Below, piece after piece: positions 8,717-18,854 of a DNA stretch of 64,000 nt. Position numbers and translations under genes: made by a program. The notes beneath the pieces are model-generated. The model worked only from the letters and a program-made list of their open reading frames with translations. It was not told the DNA's origin and made no database searches. The stretch's first letter is position 1; the number at the start of each line of letters is the position of its first letter. The stretch comes from Streptomyces abikoensis (lineage in GTDB: Bacteria; Actinomycetota; Actinomycetes; Streptomycetales; Streptomycetaceae): the NCBI RefSeq assembly GCF_014648775.1, contig NZ_BMRT01000001.1:1302001-1366000 (forward strand), given 5' to 3'.

Positions 8717-9685
8717 ATGGGCAATCTCTCCGGTCGTAAGCGTGGACGCGCGCTCTCCGGTCTCGTCACCGCGGCGATAGCCACCGCGCTGGTCGGCACC
8801 GCCTCCGCGACCGCATCCGCCGACGTTCCGGCAGGCCCCTCTGCCGCCAAGGCGCACCAGCGCGCCGAAAGCGCCCCCAAGCACGCCCCGCAGAAGTCCG
8901 CCAAGCCGCGTTCCGGCCTGCTGCGGTCCGCCGCCGCCGACGACAAGGGCACGGCCGCGGCTCCCCAGTTCGACCTCTACGCGGCCGACCGTGACGGTCT
9001 CGTGTACCTGTACATGGCGAACGGCCACGGCGGCTTCAAGGACGCCTGGTTCCTCGACTCCGGCTGGCAGAACTTCACCGAGGCCACGCAGGTCGACCAC
9101 GACCGCAACGGCGAGAGCGACGGCTGGTACGTCCGGCACGCCGACGGCCAGCTGGAGTACACCGGCGAGGCCGGCAACAAGATGATCGGCGGCGGCTGGA
9201 ACACCTACGACCGCATCTTCTCCCCCGGTGACCTCGGCGGCGCCGGCGAGTCCGACCTCCTCGCCCGTGACAAGTCGGGCGTCATGTGGATCTACCTCGC
9301 CCGCCCGGATGGCACCCTGACCGACCGCTACCGCGTCGGCCCCGGCTGGGACCAGTACACCGACATCACCGGCCGCGGCGACCTCAACGGCGACGGCAAG
9401 GCCGACATCGTCGCCAAGGACAGGAACGGCGACCTCTGGTTCTACAAGGGCACCGGCGACTACAAGGACCCGTTCGAGAGCCGGGTCAAGGTCGGCGGCG
9501 GCTGGAACATGTTCGACAAGCTCGTCGGCGTGGGCGACCTCGACCACGACGGCCGCAGCGACATGCTCGCCCGCGACAAGTCCGGCGTGCTGTGGCTCTA
9601 CAAGGGCAACGGCAACCAGAGCGACCCCTTCGAGAACCGCACGAAGATCGGTGGCGGCTGGGACAAGTTCAACCTGATGTTCTGA
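8717..9685 (+). CDS. Secreted FG-GAP/VCBS repeat protein (family copy 2)
   Basis: 322 codons from ATG 8717 (ribosome binding site GGGAGAAG, exactly as in copy 1; the open frame extends to 8648 without a site). N-terminus MGNLSGRKRGRALSG is a signal peptide start; a Lys/Ala-rich linker runs to about residue 80. Blades then match copy 1 closely, including the twin Asp boxes GDLNGDGKAD and GDLDHDGRSD and the ending GGGWDKFNLMF. Copies 1 and 2 are the closest pair in the cluster (same first six residues, same C-terminal motif), so they look like a recent duplication. Role: probably an exported propeller protein; substrate or partner unknown. Confidence 0.85.
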   Translation: MGNLSGRKRGRALSGLVTAAIATALVGTASATASADVPAGPSAAKAHQRAESAPKHAPQKSAKPRSGLLRSAAADDKGTAAAPQFDLYAADRDGLVYLYMANGHGGFKDAWFLDSGWQNFTEATQVDHDRNGESDGWYVRHADGQLEYTGEAGNKMIGGGWNTYDRIFSPGDLGGAGESDLLARDKSGVMWIYLARPDGTLTDRYRVGPGWDQYTDITGRGDLNGDGKADIVAKDRNGDLWFYKGTGDYKDPFESRVKVGGGWNMFDKLVGVGDLDHDGRSDMLARDKSGVLWLYKGNGNQSDPFENRTKIGGGWDKFNLMF

Positions 9686-9727
9686 GCCGGCGGCCCCCTG
9701 CGATGCGCAGGGGTACGGCGCGGCACA

Positions 9728-9758
9728 AGGGCCGCACCCCCAACGGGGGTGCGGCCCT
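9728..9758 (+). terminator. Hairpin after FG-GAP copy 2
   Basis: A perfect 14-bp stem (9728-9741 with 9745-9758) closes on a 3-base AAC loop, 43 bases after the stop. Strong terminator candidate. Confidence 0.8.
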
Positions 9759-9780
9759 CCGCTTGTGAAGGTCCTGTGTA

Positions 9781-9821
9781 ATGATCCGGTGCGTCTCGCG
9801 GTCCCCGGCAGGGGCACCGCG
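9781..9821 (+). promoter_or_regulatory. FG-GAP family leader hairpin, copy C
   Basis: ATGATCC box then CGCGGT (9797-9802) / ACCGCG (9816-9821), with inner CCCC/GGGG pairing: the most stable copy. It precedes the AGGAG site of the 9847 gene. Confidence 0.5.
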
Positions 9822-9846
9822 TCTTTTCTCACCACAGGAGTACTAG

Positions 9847-10737
9847 GTGGCCCACACCTTTGGCCGTAAGGGCGCACGTGCCCTCTCGCGCCTCACTGTC
9901 GCGGCGATAGCCGCGGCCCTGATCGGCACCACGGCGGGCACCGCCGCCGCCACCGGTCCGTCCCCCGACTACCGGCCGACCGTCGCCGCGCCGTACTTCC
10001 CGCTGCAGGCGACGAAGTCGACCGGCGAAATCTACGTGTACGCCCCCAACGGCCAGGGCGGCTTCGGCGACCGCGAGCAGATCACCGACGCCGACGCGCG
10101 CGACGTCACCGCCATGGTGAACGTCGACCACGCCCAGAACGGGTACTACGACAGCGCCTACGTCCGGACGCCCGACGGCACGCTGGTCTACTCGCCCGAG
10201 GGGAAGGACGGGGCGGACGAGCCCGCTCCCATCCGGATCGGCAGCGGCTGGAACATCTACGACCGCCTCCTCTCCCCCGGCAACGTCGGCGGCACCAAGG
10301 AGGCCGACCTCCTCGCCCGCGACAAGTCGGGCGTGCTGTGGCTCTACCAGGCCCGTACCGACGGCACCCTCGGCGACCGCTACCGCGTCGGCGGCGGCTG
10401 GGACATTTACACCGACATCGTCGGCAAGGGTGACCTGAACGGCGACGGCAAGGCCGACATGCTCGCCAAGGACAAGAACGGCGACCTCTGGTTCTACAAG
10501 GGCACCGGCAACACCGCCGACCCCTTCGCCAGCCGGGTCAAGGTCGGCGGCGGCTGGAACATCTTCGACAAGCTCGTCGCCACCGGTGACGTGAACCTGG
10601 ACGGCCGCAGCGACCTGCTCGCCCGCGACAAGTCCGGCGTCCTCTGGCTCTACAAGGGCAACGGTCAGCAGACCGACCCCTTCGAGAGCCGCGTGCGCAT
10701 CGGCGGCGGCTGGGGCCAGTACAACGACCTGTTCTGA
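9847..10737 (+). CDS. Secreted FG-GAP/VCBS repeat protein (family copy 3)
   Basis: 296 codons from GTG 9847 with AGGAG 7 bases upstream. Signal peptide about residues 1-36 (core AAIAAALIGTTAGTAAA). The mature protein begins with a Pro/Tyr segment unlike copies 1-2 and identical to the decayed copy at 8127. Blades carry GDLNGDGKADMLAKDKNG and GDVNLDGRSDLLARDKSG and end GGGWGQYNDLF. The N-terminal blade has the GQGGFGD/EQITDAD form, so ligand specificity may differ from copies 1-2. Expression is likely monocistronic, with hairpins on both sides. Confidence 0.85.
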   Translation: MAHTFGRKGARALSRLTVAAIAAALIGTTAGTAAATGPSPDYRPTVAAPYFPLQATKSTGEIYVYAPNGQGGFGDREQITDADARDVTAMVNVDHAQNGYYDSAYVRTPDGTLVYSPEGKDGADEPAPIRIGSGWNIYDRLLSPGNVGGTKEADLLARDKSGVLWLYQARTDGTLGDRYRVGGGWDIYTDIVGKGDLNGDGKADMLAKDKNGDLWFYKGTGNTADPFASRVKVGGGWNIFDKLVATGDVNLDGRSDLLARDKSGVLWLYKGNGQQTDPFESRVRIGGGWGQYNDLF

Positions 10738-10757
10738 TCCCTCTCCGACGTGACCCC

Positions 10758-10789
10758 GGGCCGCACCTGACGAACCGTAGGTGCGGCCC
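10758..10789 (+). terminator. Hairpin after FG-GAP copy 3
   Basis: GGGCCGCACCT / AGGTGCGGCCC form an 11-bp perfect stem (10758-10768, 10779-10789), loop 10 bases. Confidence 0.75.
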
Positions 10790-10815
10790 TTCGGCCCTTG
10801 TCAGAGCCGTATGGC

Positions 10816-10859
10816 AGGATCCCGACGTATCGCGGCACCCCGAATCCGTGGATGTCGCG
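10816..10859 (+). promoter_or_regulatory. FG-GAP family leader hairpin, copy D
   Basis: AGGATCC box then CGCGGCA (10831-10837) / TGTCGCG (10853-10859), seven pairs with one G-U, ahead of the AGGAG site of the gene at 10883. Confidence 0.45.
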
Positions 10860-10882
10860 TCATTCTCAAACAGGAGAGCCAT

Positions 10883-11827
10883 ATGGCCTACATTTCCGGG
10901 CACAAGCGCAGACGCGCCCTGTCGCGTCTCGCCACCGCGGCGATAGCCGCGGCCCTGATCGGCACCACGGCGGGTACCGCCGCCGCCGACGCCCCGGCTC
11001 CGTCCGCTCAGGACCTGCAGAAGGCCGCCCAGTCCGTCGCCCCGGTGACGGCGGGCAAGGCGCCCGTCTCGGAGTCGCCGGCCGACGCCCCCCGATTCCC
11101 GCTGATGGCGGTCAACGGTACGACCCTGTACCGCTACTTCCCCGACGGCCACGGCGGGTTCACCGACCGGAAGGCCGTCAACACCGACTGGCGCGGTATC
11201 ACCTCCACCGTCCAGGTCGACCTGAACCAGGACGGTCTCGCGGAGTCCCACTACCTCCGGACGATCGACGGGTCGCTGTTCTACGTCCACGGCGGCAGCA
11301 AGGACGTCCCGGCGACCCACCAGCGCATCGGCGGCGGCTGGAACATCTACAACCGCATCACCTCCCCGGGCAACCTCGGCGGCAGCGGCGAGGCCGACCT
11401 CATCGCCAGGGACCAGTCCGGTGTGCTGTGGCTCTACCTGGCCCGTCCCGACGGCACGCTCGGCGACCGCATCCGTGTCGGCGGCGGCTGGGACCAGTTC
11501 ACGGACATCGTCGGCCGCGGCGACCTCAACGGTGACGGCAAGGCCGACATCGTCGCCAAGGACCGCAACGGCGTGCTGTGGTTCTACAAGGGCACCGGCG
11601 ACGTCAACGACCCCTTCGCCAGCCGGGTCAAGGTCGGCACCGGCTGGGACGCGTACGACATGCTGGTGTCCAGCGGCGACGTGGACCTCGACAACCGCAG
11701 CGACCTGCTCGCGCGCGACAAGTCCGGTGTCCTGTGGCTCTACAAGGGCAACGGCAACCAGAACGACCCGTTCGCGAACCGCGTGCGCATCGGCGGCGGC
11801 TGGGGCCAGTACGACACGATGTTCTGA
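10883..11827 (+). CDS. Secreted FG-GAP/VCBS repeat protein (family copy 4)
   Basis: 314 codons from ATG 10883 (AGGAG 8 bases upstream; an in-frame extension to 10781 has no site and would cover the leader hairpin). Signal peptide about residues 1-36, then a linker to about 68. Five blades: Asp boxes VDLNQDG, GNLGGSGEAD, GDLNGDGKAD and GDVDLDNRSD, ending GGGWGQYDTMF. The signal-peptide core is almost identical to copy 3, while the N-terminal blade is divergent. Last member of the tandem family; the next gene is on the other strand. Confidence 0.85.
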   Translation: MAYISGHKRRRALSRLATAAIAAALIGTTAGTAAADAPAPSAQDLQKAAQSVAPVTAGKAPVSESPADAPRFPLMAVNGTTLYRYFPDGHGGFTDRKAVNTDWRGITSTVQVDLNQDGLAESHYLRTIDGSLFYVHGGSKDVPATHQRIGGGWNIYNRITSPGNLGGSGEADLIARDQSGVLWLYLARPDGTLGDRIRVGGGWDQFTDIVGRGDLNGDGKADIVAKDRNGVLWFYKGTGDVNDPFASRVKVGTGWDAYDMLVSSGDVDLDNRSDLLARDKSGVLWLYKGNGNQNDPFANRVRIGGGWGQYDTMF

Positions 11828-11956
11828 GCCGTTCGGCTCATCGAACCACCCTTGCCCAGCGGGCACTTCACGCCCCGCGGAATAGCCGACCCGGCTCCGG
11901 GAACACCGCCCGTCCGCGTGAGACCGCCCGTCTCACGCCGACGGGCGGCTCGCCCC

Positions 11957-13273
11957 TCAAGCCCGGCCGCCGGCCGAGCCGCGCCCCGGCCGTCGCCACG
12001 CCAGCCGGACCAGCGCCCGTACCGGCCGTCCCACCACCAGCGCCAGCCCCGCCAGGGGCAGCACGAGCAGCACGGCCTGAAGGCATGCGGCCACCATGGC
12101 CAGCGCCTGGTCGCCGGAGGAGCCGAACGCGCCGGACGCCCCCGCGTGCGCCATCAGCGACGTGATCGTCCGCCAGTCCGCCGCGAGCAGCTCCGGCAGG
12201 TTCGCCAGTACCAGGCCCAGCTGCAGGGACAGCACCGGCACCAGGAAGAGCACCCACACCGCGACGACGACCTGCGGCCAGCGCTTCAGGGCCCGCAGCC
12301 GGTCGTCCTGCGGGCGGCGGAGGAACACCCTGCGCAGGATGGGGGCGATGTACTTGAACAGGTCGGGGATGCCGATGAGGTCGGCGACGATGTAGTAGCC
12401 GTCGAAGCGCAGCGTGGGCAGCAGTTGCTGGACCATCTCCAGGTGGACGGAGAGGATCGCGACGAGCAGCGGCTGGAAGCCGGTCGTCGCGTACAGCGCG
12501 CCCAGGCCCAGGACGAAGACGGCGTTGAACCAGACGCCGCCGAGGTCGGCGCGGATGCGGCCCGCGCGGCCCAGCCGGTAGGAGTTGGTGATGTCCGTGT
12601 AGAAGGCGGGCCACACCAGGTAGATGCCGCAGCCCATCGCGCCGGGCCGGACGCCGCCGTAGCGGCAGGCCGCGCCGTGGCCCAGTTCGTGGAACGCGCA
12701 CGAGGCGATCGCCAGGAGGACGACGAGCAGGACGGCGGCCGGTGAGGTGAGGACGTCCCGCAGCGCGGCGCCCGTGTCCTGGGTCGTCCACAGCCACGCC
12801 TCGCCGGCCACGAACGCGCCGAGCCCGAGGGCGACCACCGCCGGGCGGAACAGCCAGGCGAAGAGGCCCGACAGGAACCAGGTGACGTGCTCCGGCAGTA
12901 CGGCCAGCCGGAAGCGGAAGGCGAGGAACGGATCGTTCTTCGTGGTCGGGGGTGGCGGGGAGCCGTCGCTGTAGGTGGTGATGCCGAGCGGGGCGAGCTT
13001 CTTGTCGATGAGGAAGACGATGTGTTCCTCGGTGAAGCTGCGGCCCGTCTCCTCCGAGAGGTCGGCGGCGATCCGGGCCATGGCGGGCTCGGGGCCGGGG
13101 GGCAGGGGGCCGGCCAGGGCGCGCACCACCCGGTAGAGCAGGGGCGGGAGCCGGACGATCTGGCCGTCAGGGCGGCAGACGAGTTGCGGTGGTTCCCGGT
13201 AGCCGGATCCCTCGAACTCGCCGACGAGTTCCATGCCGGCCACCAGGCCGGGTGAGGCGCAGGGCGCTGACAT
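11957..13273 (-). CDS. PqqD-like/M50 membrane zinc metalloprotease (putative peptide protease)
   Basis: 438 codons from ATG 13273, with GGAGG 7 bases upstream (a longer frame to 13324 has no site). Residues about 28-100 resemble the PqqD/RRE winged-helix fold (hydrophobic strand ending IVRLPPLLYRVVRAL, then a helix ending FLIDKKLAPLG), a domain that binds RiPP leader peptides. Residues about 125-430 are a polytopic membrane M50 protease: HELGH at 195-199 and the second motif RFDGYY ... ADLIGIPD at about 289-304, as in YydH-type peptide metalloproteases. It is the last gene of a minus-strand locus whose first two genes encode paralogous Cys-containing peptides, so peptide processing or export is the likely job. 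No cyclase, dehydratase or radical-SAM gene is adjacent. Confidence 0.8.
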   Translation of the reverse strand: MSAPCASPGLVAGMELVGEFEGSGYREPPQLVCRPDGQIVRLPPLLYRVVRALAGPLPPGPEPAMARIAADLSEETGRSFTEEHIVFLIDKKLAPLGITTYSDGSPPPPTTKNDPFLAFRFRLAVLPEHVTWFLSGLFAWLFRPAVVALGLGAFVAGEAWLWTTQDTGAALRDVLTSPAAVLLVVLLAIASCAFHELGHGAACRYGGVRPGAMGCGIYLVWPAFYTDITNSYRLGRAGRIRADLGGVWFNAVFVLGLGALYATTGFQPLLVAILSVHLEMVQQLLPTLRFDGYYIVADLIGIPDLFKYIAPILRRVFLRRPQDDRLRALKRWPQVVVAVWVLFLVPVLSLQLGLVLANLPELLAADWRTITSLMAHAGASGAFGSSGDQALAMVAACLQAVLLVLPLAGLALVVGRPVRALVRLAWRRPGRGSAGGRA

Positions 13274-13301
13274 GGTCGTCCTCCGGAGGGTGGCGGGCGG
13301 C

Positions 13302-13344
13302 GGGGAAGGGCCGGGACCGGGCAAGCGGGTCCCGGCCCTTCCCC
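13302..13344 (-). terminator. 17-bp hairpin between peptide gene and protease gene
   Basis: A perfect 17-bp stem (13302-13318 with 13328-13344), loop 9 bases, lies after the stop of the 110-residue peptide and before the protease start. It would let most transcripts end after the peptides, giving more peptide than protease, as is usual for precursor genes. Read-through versus a separate promoter cannot be told. Confidence 0.75.
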
Positions 13345-13395
13345 GGACGCTTGGGGCGGGTCCGTCAGGCGATCAGTGACCCATCGGGTGGCCGA

Positions 13396-13728
13396 TCAGT
13401 GGCTGGCCACGGCCGCCGGGGTACAGACCACGCTGGCGGTCGGGTTCTCGGAGCCCAGGCCGAGGGAGCCGAGCAGGCCCGGGGTGCCCTGCCGGTCGAT
13501 GGACTGGCAGGCGGACAGCATCGTGGTGCCGTGGTCGTGCGGCACGGGGGCGAAGACGCCGCCGCCCGTGGCCGCCGCGGAGCTGGAGCTGCCGGAGGCC
13601 GCGCCGGCGCCGGGGTCGCCCGGGCCGACGAGGTTGAGCGGGGTGGCGATGACGCCCATGACGGTGCGCTCGGGCAGCACCTCGCCCGCGATGCGGTCGA
13701 GTTCCTCGAAGCTGATGGCGTTGTCCAT
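13396..13728 (-). CDS. Small Cys-containing peptide 2, candidate RiPP-like precursor
   Basis: 110 codons from ATG 13728 with an AGGGGAACGG site. The N-terminal 21 residues align without gaps with peptide 1: pattern A-[IV]-[ST]-F-x-EL-x-R-[IL]-x-GE-x-LP-x-R. A Gly/Ser/Ala-rich variable stretch follows (about 35-60). The last 45 residues align without gaps with peptide 1 (21 identities): HGTT, ACQ, PG-x-LG or LLG, LGL, then C-x-PAAV. Cysteines C74 and C102 have 27 residues between them, exactly as in peptide 1. A conserved leader, variable spacer and conserved two-Cys core beside a PqqD/M50 protease suggest a processed peptide, but no known class is recognised. Confidence 0.75.
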   Translation of the reverse strand: MDNAISFEELDRIAGEVLPERTVMGVIATPLNLVGPGDPGAGAASGSSSSAAATGGGVFAPVPHDHGTTMLSACQSIDRQGTPGLLGSLGLGSENPTASVVCTPAAVASH

Positions 13729-13850
13729 TTCCGTTCCCCTTCTGTGGTGTCCACTCCCGGCCCGCCGAACGGCGCCCGGGCATGCCGCCCCCGCCGGATG
13801 GCCCGGGGGCGGAGTCCTTGGGGTTGAGACGGTGGCGCGTGCTGGGGTGG

Positions 13851-14141
13851 TCAGCGGCTGTGAACGGCCGCCGGGACGCAGGTCATGGTGTAGCCGGGCG
13901 TAGTGGGTGCCAGGCCCAGGGCGGCGAGGAGGCCGAGGCTGCCGGGGTTCTCCTTGTACTGGCAGGCGTAGGCCACGGTCGTGCCGTGCTCGGTTCTCAC
14001 GAACGCCGGATAGACGGGAGGGTGGTCGGCGCCCGCGCCGGCGGCGGCGCCGGTGGGCAGCAGGCTCGACAGGGCGATCCGCGCGGGCAGCTCCTCGCCG
14101 TACAGCCGGCCGAGCTCCCCGAAGGTCACGGCGGATCCCAT
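13851..14141 (-). CDS. Small Cys-containing peptide 1, candidate RiPP-like precursor
   Basis: 96 codons from ATG 14141 with GGGAGGG about 9 bases upstream; an extension to 14240 is rejected because only the shorter start matches peptide 2. It has the same leader motif (F-x-EL-x-R-L ... GEELPAR) and the same C-terminal core with C60 and C88, again 27 residues apart, ending PAAVHSR. It lies upstream of peptide 2 with a 122-base gap that holds a weaker 8-bp hairpin (13785-13792/13805-13812). No signal peptide, so export would need the M50 protein or another transporter. Function unknown. Confidence 0.72.
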   Translation of the reverse strand: MGSAVTFGELGRLYGEELPARIALSSLLPTGAAAGAGADHPPVYPAFVRTEHGTTVAYACQYKENPGSLGLLAALGLAPTTPGYTMTCVPAAVHSR

Positions 14142-14303
14142 TGGCTCATCCCTCCCTCTGGGACGACAGCGTCGCGTCCATCCCGGCGGGGAGCCTAACC
14201 CGCATATGAATGCACAACACTTCATCAATCCCCCTATCACCCGGTCGTGTTGTGAAATGCCCCGGGAGGGTGAAGGGCGGGAACACCCGCCCGGACAAGC
14301 GGA

Positions 14304-14335
14304 AGGGCCGCACCCCGTGAACGGGGTGCGGCCCT
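14304..14335 (-). terminator. Terminator of acnA
   Basis: 15-base arms (14304-14318, 14321-14335) pair perfectly 21 bases beyond the aconitase stop. Convergent transcripts are absent, so it serves the minus-strand gene. Confidence 0.8.
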
Positions 14336-14355
14336 CAACCGCGTATCCGGACCGC

Positions 14356-17173
<2,818 letters not shown>

Positions 17174-17199
17174 GCGACAGCGGTACGCCTCTCGGCAGA

Positions 17200-17217
17200 T
17201 ATCTCGATGTCGAGATA
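17200..17217. promoter_or_regulatory. 18-bp palindrome TATCTCGATGTCGAGATA upstream of acnA
   Basis: Two 8-bp arms around a TG centre, about 130 bases upstream of the acnA start. The form suits a MarR-type dimer. TamR of S. coelicolor, a MarR-family protein, is reported to act on the aconitase promoter; that this is its site is my inference. Confidence 0.5.
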
Positions 17218-17355
17218 ACTCTAATACATCGCCGCCGATCGGTCATGCCCGGATAGGCCGAGCGGGCCCGCGCCGCCGTCCCCGCCGTAGCGGCGAGCCC
17301 CTCCGGTGGTGAGCCGCGGATCACGAGCGCCTCCAGCCTCACGGGGACGGGGCGC

Positions 17356-17777
17356 ATGGACCACCCCGTGCCCGGCGACGACATCCGCGTCACCGTCGAC
17401 GCCCGCGCCTTCCACGGGGTGGGCCACCTCCCCGTACGGTCCGAGGGCACCTTCCGCGTCTCGCACCACACGGACGCCGTGAACGGGGAGCCCGCCTCCG
17501 ACCACTGGGGTGAATTCGCCGTCGACTGCCTGACCACCGGCGGCCCGGTGGCGACCGGCCCCTGAGAGAAGGCGGGCCACCTGAAGCGGCACGTGCGCAT
17601 GGGGGTGAGCTTCTACGTCGTCGACGTCGCCAATGGGAACGGCGGCCCGAGCCGGATCGGGCTGTCAGGAGGAACGGAGAAGGGGGACTCCCCCTGAAGA
17701 AGTGCATGGCCCCGGCCCCCGACGCGGCGGTCGTCGCGGGCGGCTACACCCTCAGGGACAGGACGCCGGTGGACTAA
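17356..17777 (+). pseudogene. Remnant of an unrecognised gene
   Basis: Three plus-strand pieces read as ordinary protein but are interrupted by stops and frame changes: 17356-17565 (a beta-rich segment with VPGDDIRVTVDAR and GVGHLPV), then about 17570-17697 (HVRMGVSFYVVD), then 17697-17777 (DAAVVAGGYTLRDRTPVD, stop at 17775). The pieces are in the order of a single small-domain protein of about 140 residues. It overlaps the end of the convergent hydrolase gene by four bases. I do not know the family. The 17221-17355 stretch before it holds nothing I can support. Confidence 0.45.
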
Positions 17778-18667
17778 CCGACCACCGCGCTCTCGGCCTT
17801 CTGGAGGAACTCCGGAACCAGGTCGTTGAACCACCGCACCGGAATCCCGTGCCCGGCCCCCGGGAGGACCTCGACCCGCGCACCCTCGATGGTCCGGCGC
17901 GCCCGGTCGGCGGCACGCCGGGGGTCGTGGACGCGGCTGGCGCCGCCGAGGGCGAGCAGGGCGGGCACGGCGATGGCGCGCAGCTCCTCGTCGGTCATGC
18001 GGGCCGGGAGAAGCAGCCGCATGCGGAAGCCGCGCAGGGCCTTCAGCGAGAAGTCGGCCCCCGCATCGGCCATGTCCGCCGGGGCGCCCGTGTCGCCGAT
18101 GAGCCCGGCGAACCAGCGGCGCTGACGCTCCCCCGGCTTGCCGAGGAAGGAGGCGACCGCCCCGAGCACGAACCCGGCCTTCAGCGGGGCCAGCGCGCGC
18201 GGCGGGTCGTACGCGGTCACCGAGACGACCCGGCCGGGGGCCCGTACGGCGTGATTCAGGGCGACCCAGCCGCCGTACGAGTGCCCGACCAGATGCACCC
18301 GTTCCAGGGCGAGCCCGGCGAGCACCTCCTCCAGCCAGGCGGCCATGGCGTCCTGCGTCACGATCGGCGCGGTCTGGGTGCTGCGACCCGGTTCCCCCAC
18401 CCGGTCGACGGCGAAGACGGGCCGCCCCTCACCGAGCGCGGCGACGTGCGGAGCCCATTCGGCGGGCCCGGCGTTCTGGCCGTGGAGGAGGACGACGGGG
18501 ATGCCGCCGCCGTCGGGGTTGAAGGTGTGGACGCGCGTCGTACCGAAACCGGTCTCGACGTCGCGCTCCCCGCGCGGCTCCGGCCAGTACGCCATGGCCT
18601 TGTCGTAGGCGGCGAGCACGCGCGTACGCGCGGCGTCGTCGGCGAAGGAACTGATCCGAGTGCCCAT
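17774..18667 (-). CDS. Alpha/beta hydrolase
   Basis: 297 codons from ATG 18667 with GGGGAGG 8 bases upstream (the frame runs to 18856). Fold motifs in order: oxyanion-hole segment VVLLHGQNAGPAEW, nucleophile elbow GHSYGGWVALNHA, an acid in the VPALLALGGASRVHDP segment, and the catalytic His in GAGHGIPVRWF near the C-terminus. No signal peptide, so it is cytosolic. The N-terminal 60 residues carry a YWPEPRGERDVET segment seen in many actinobacterial hydrolases. The substrate is not predictable. Divergent from the Uma2 gene. Confidence 0.85.
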   Translation of the reverse strand: MGTRISSFADDAARTRVLAAYDKAMAYWPEPRGERDVETGFGTTRVHTFNPDGGGIPVVLLHGQNAGPAEWAPHVAALGEGRPVFAVDRVGEPGRSTQTAPIVTQDAMAAWLEEVLAGLALERVHLVGHSYGGWVALNHAVRAPGRVVSVTAYDPPRALAPLKAGFVLGAVASFLGKPGERQRRWFAGLIGDTGAPADMADAGADFSLKALRGFRMRLLLPARMTDEELRAIAVPALLALGGASRVHDPRRAADRARRTIEGARVEVLPGAGHGIPVRWFNDLVPEFLQKAESAVVG

Positions 18668-18854
18668 GCGGCGGCCTCCCCCTGCGGGCGGCCGGTGCGG
18701 CCACCGTCGGGTCGATCTTCGCAGGTGGCCGATCGCGGCAAGCGAGGGGGGTAGTTCACCAGTTCGGGTGACGGTTGGGCCGAACGGGCGGACCGACAGA
18801 GCGGATTGCCGTAGACCTTTGACTGCTTCCACCAGGCCGCCACAGGAGCACGTC

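Noticed and set aside
11957..14141. Daptide, lanthipeptide or other known RiPP class
   Set aside because: M50 proteases occur in such clusters, but none of the class-defining modifying enzymes is present nearby.
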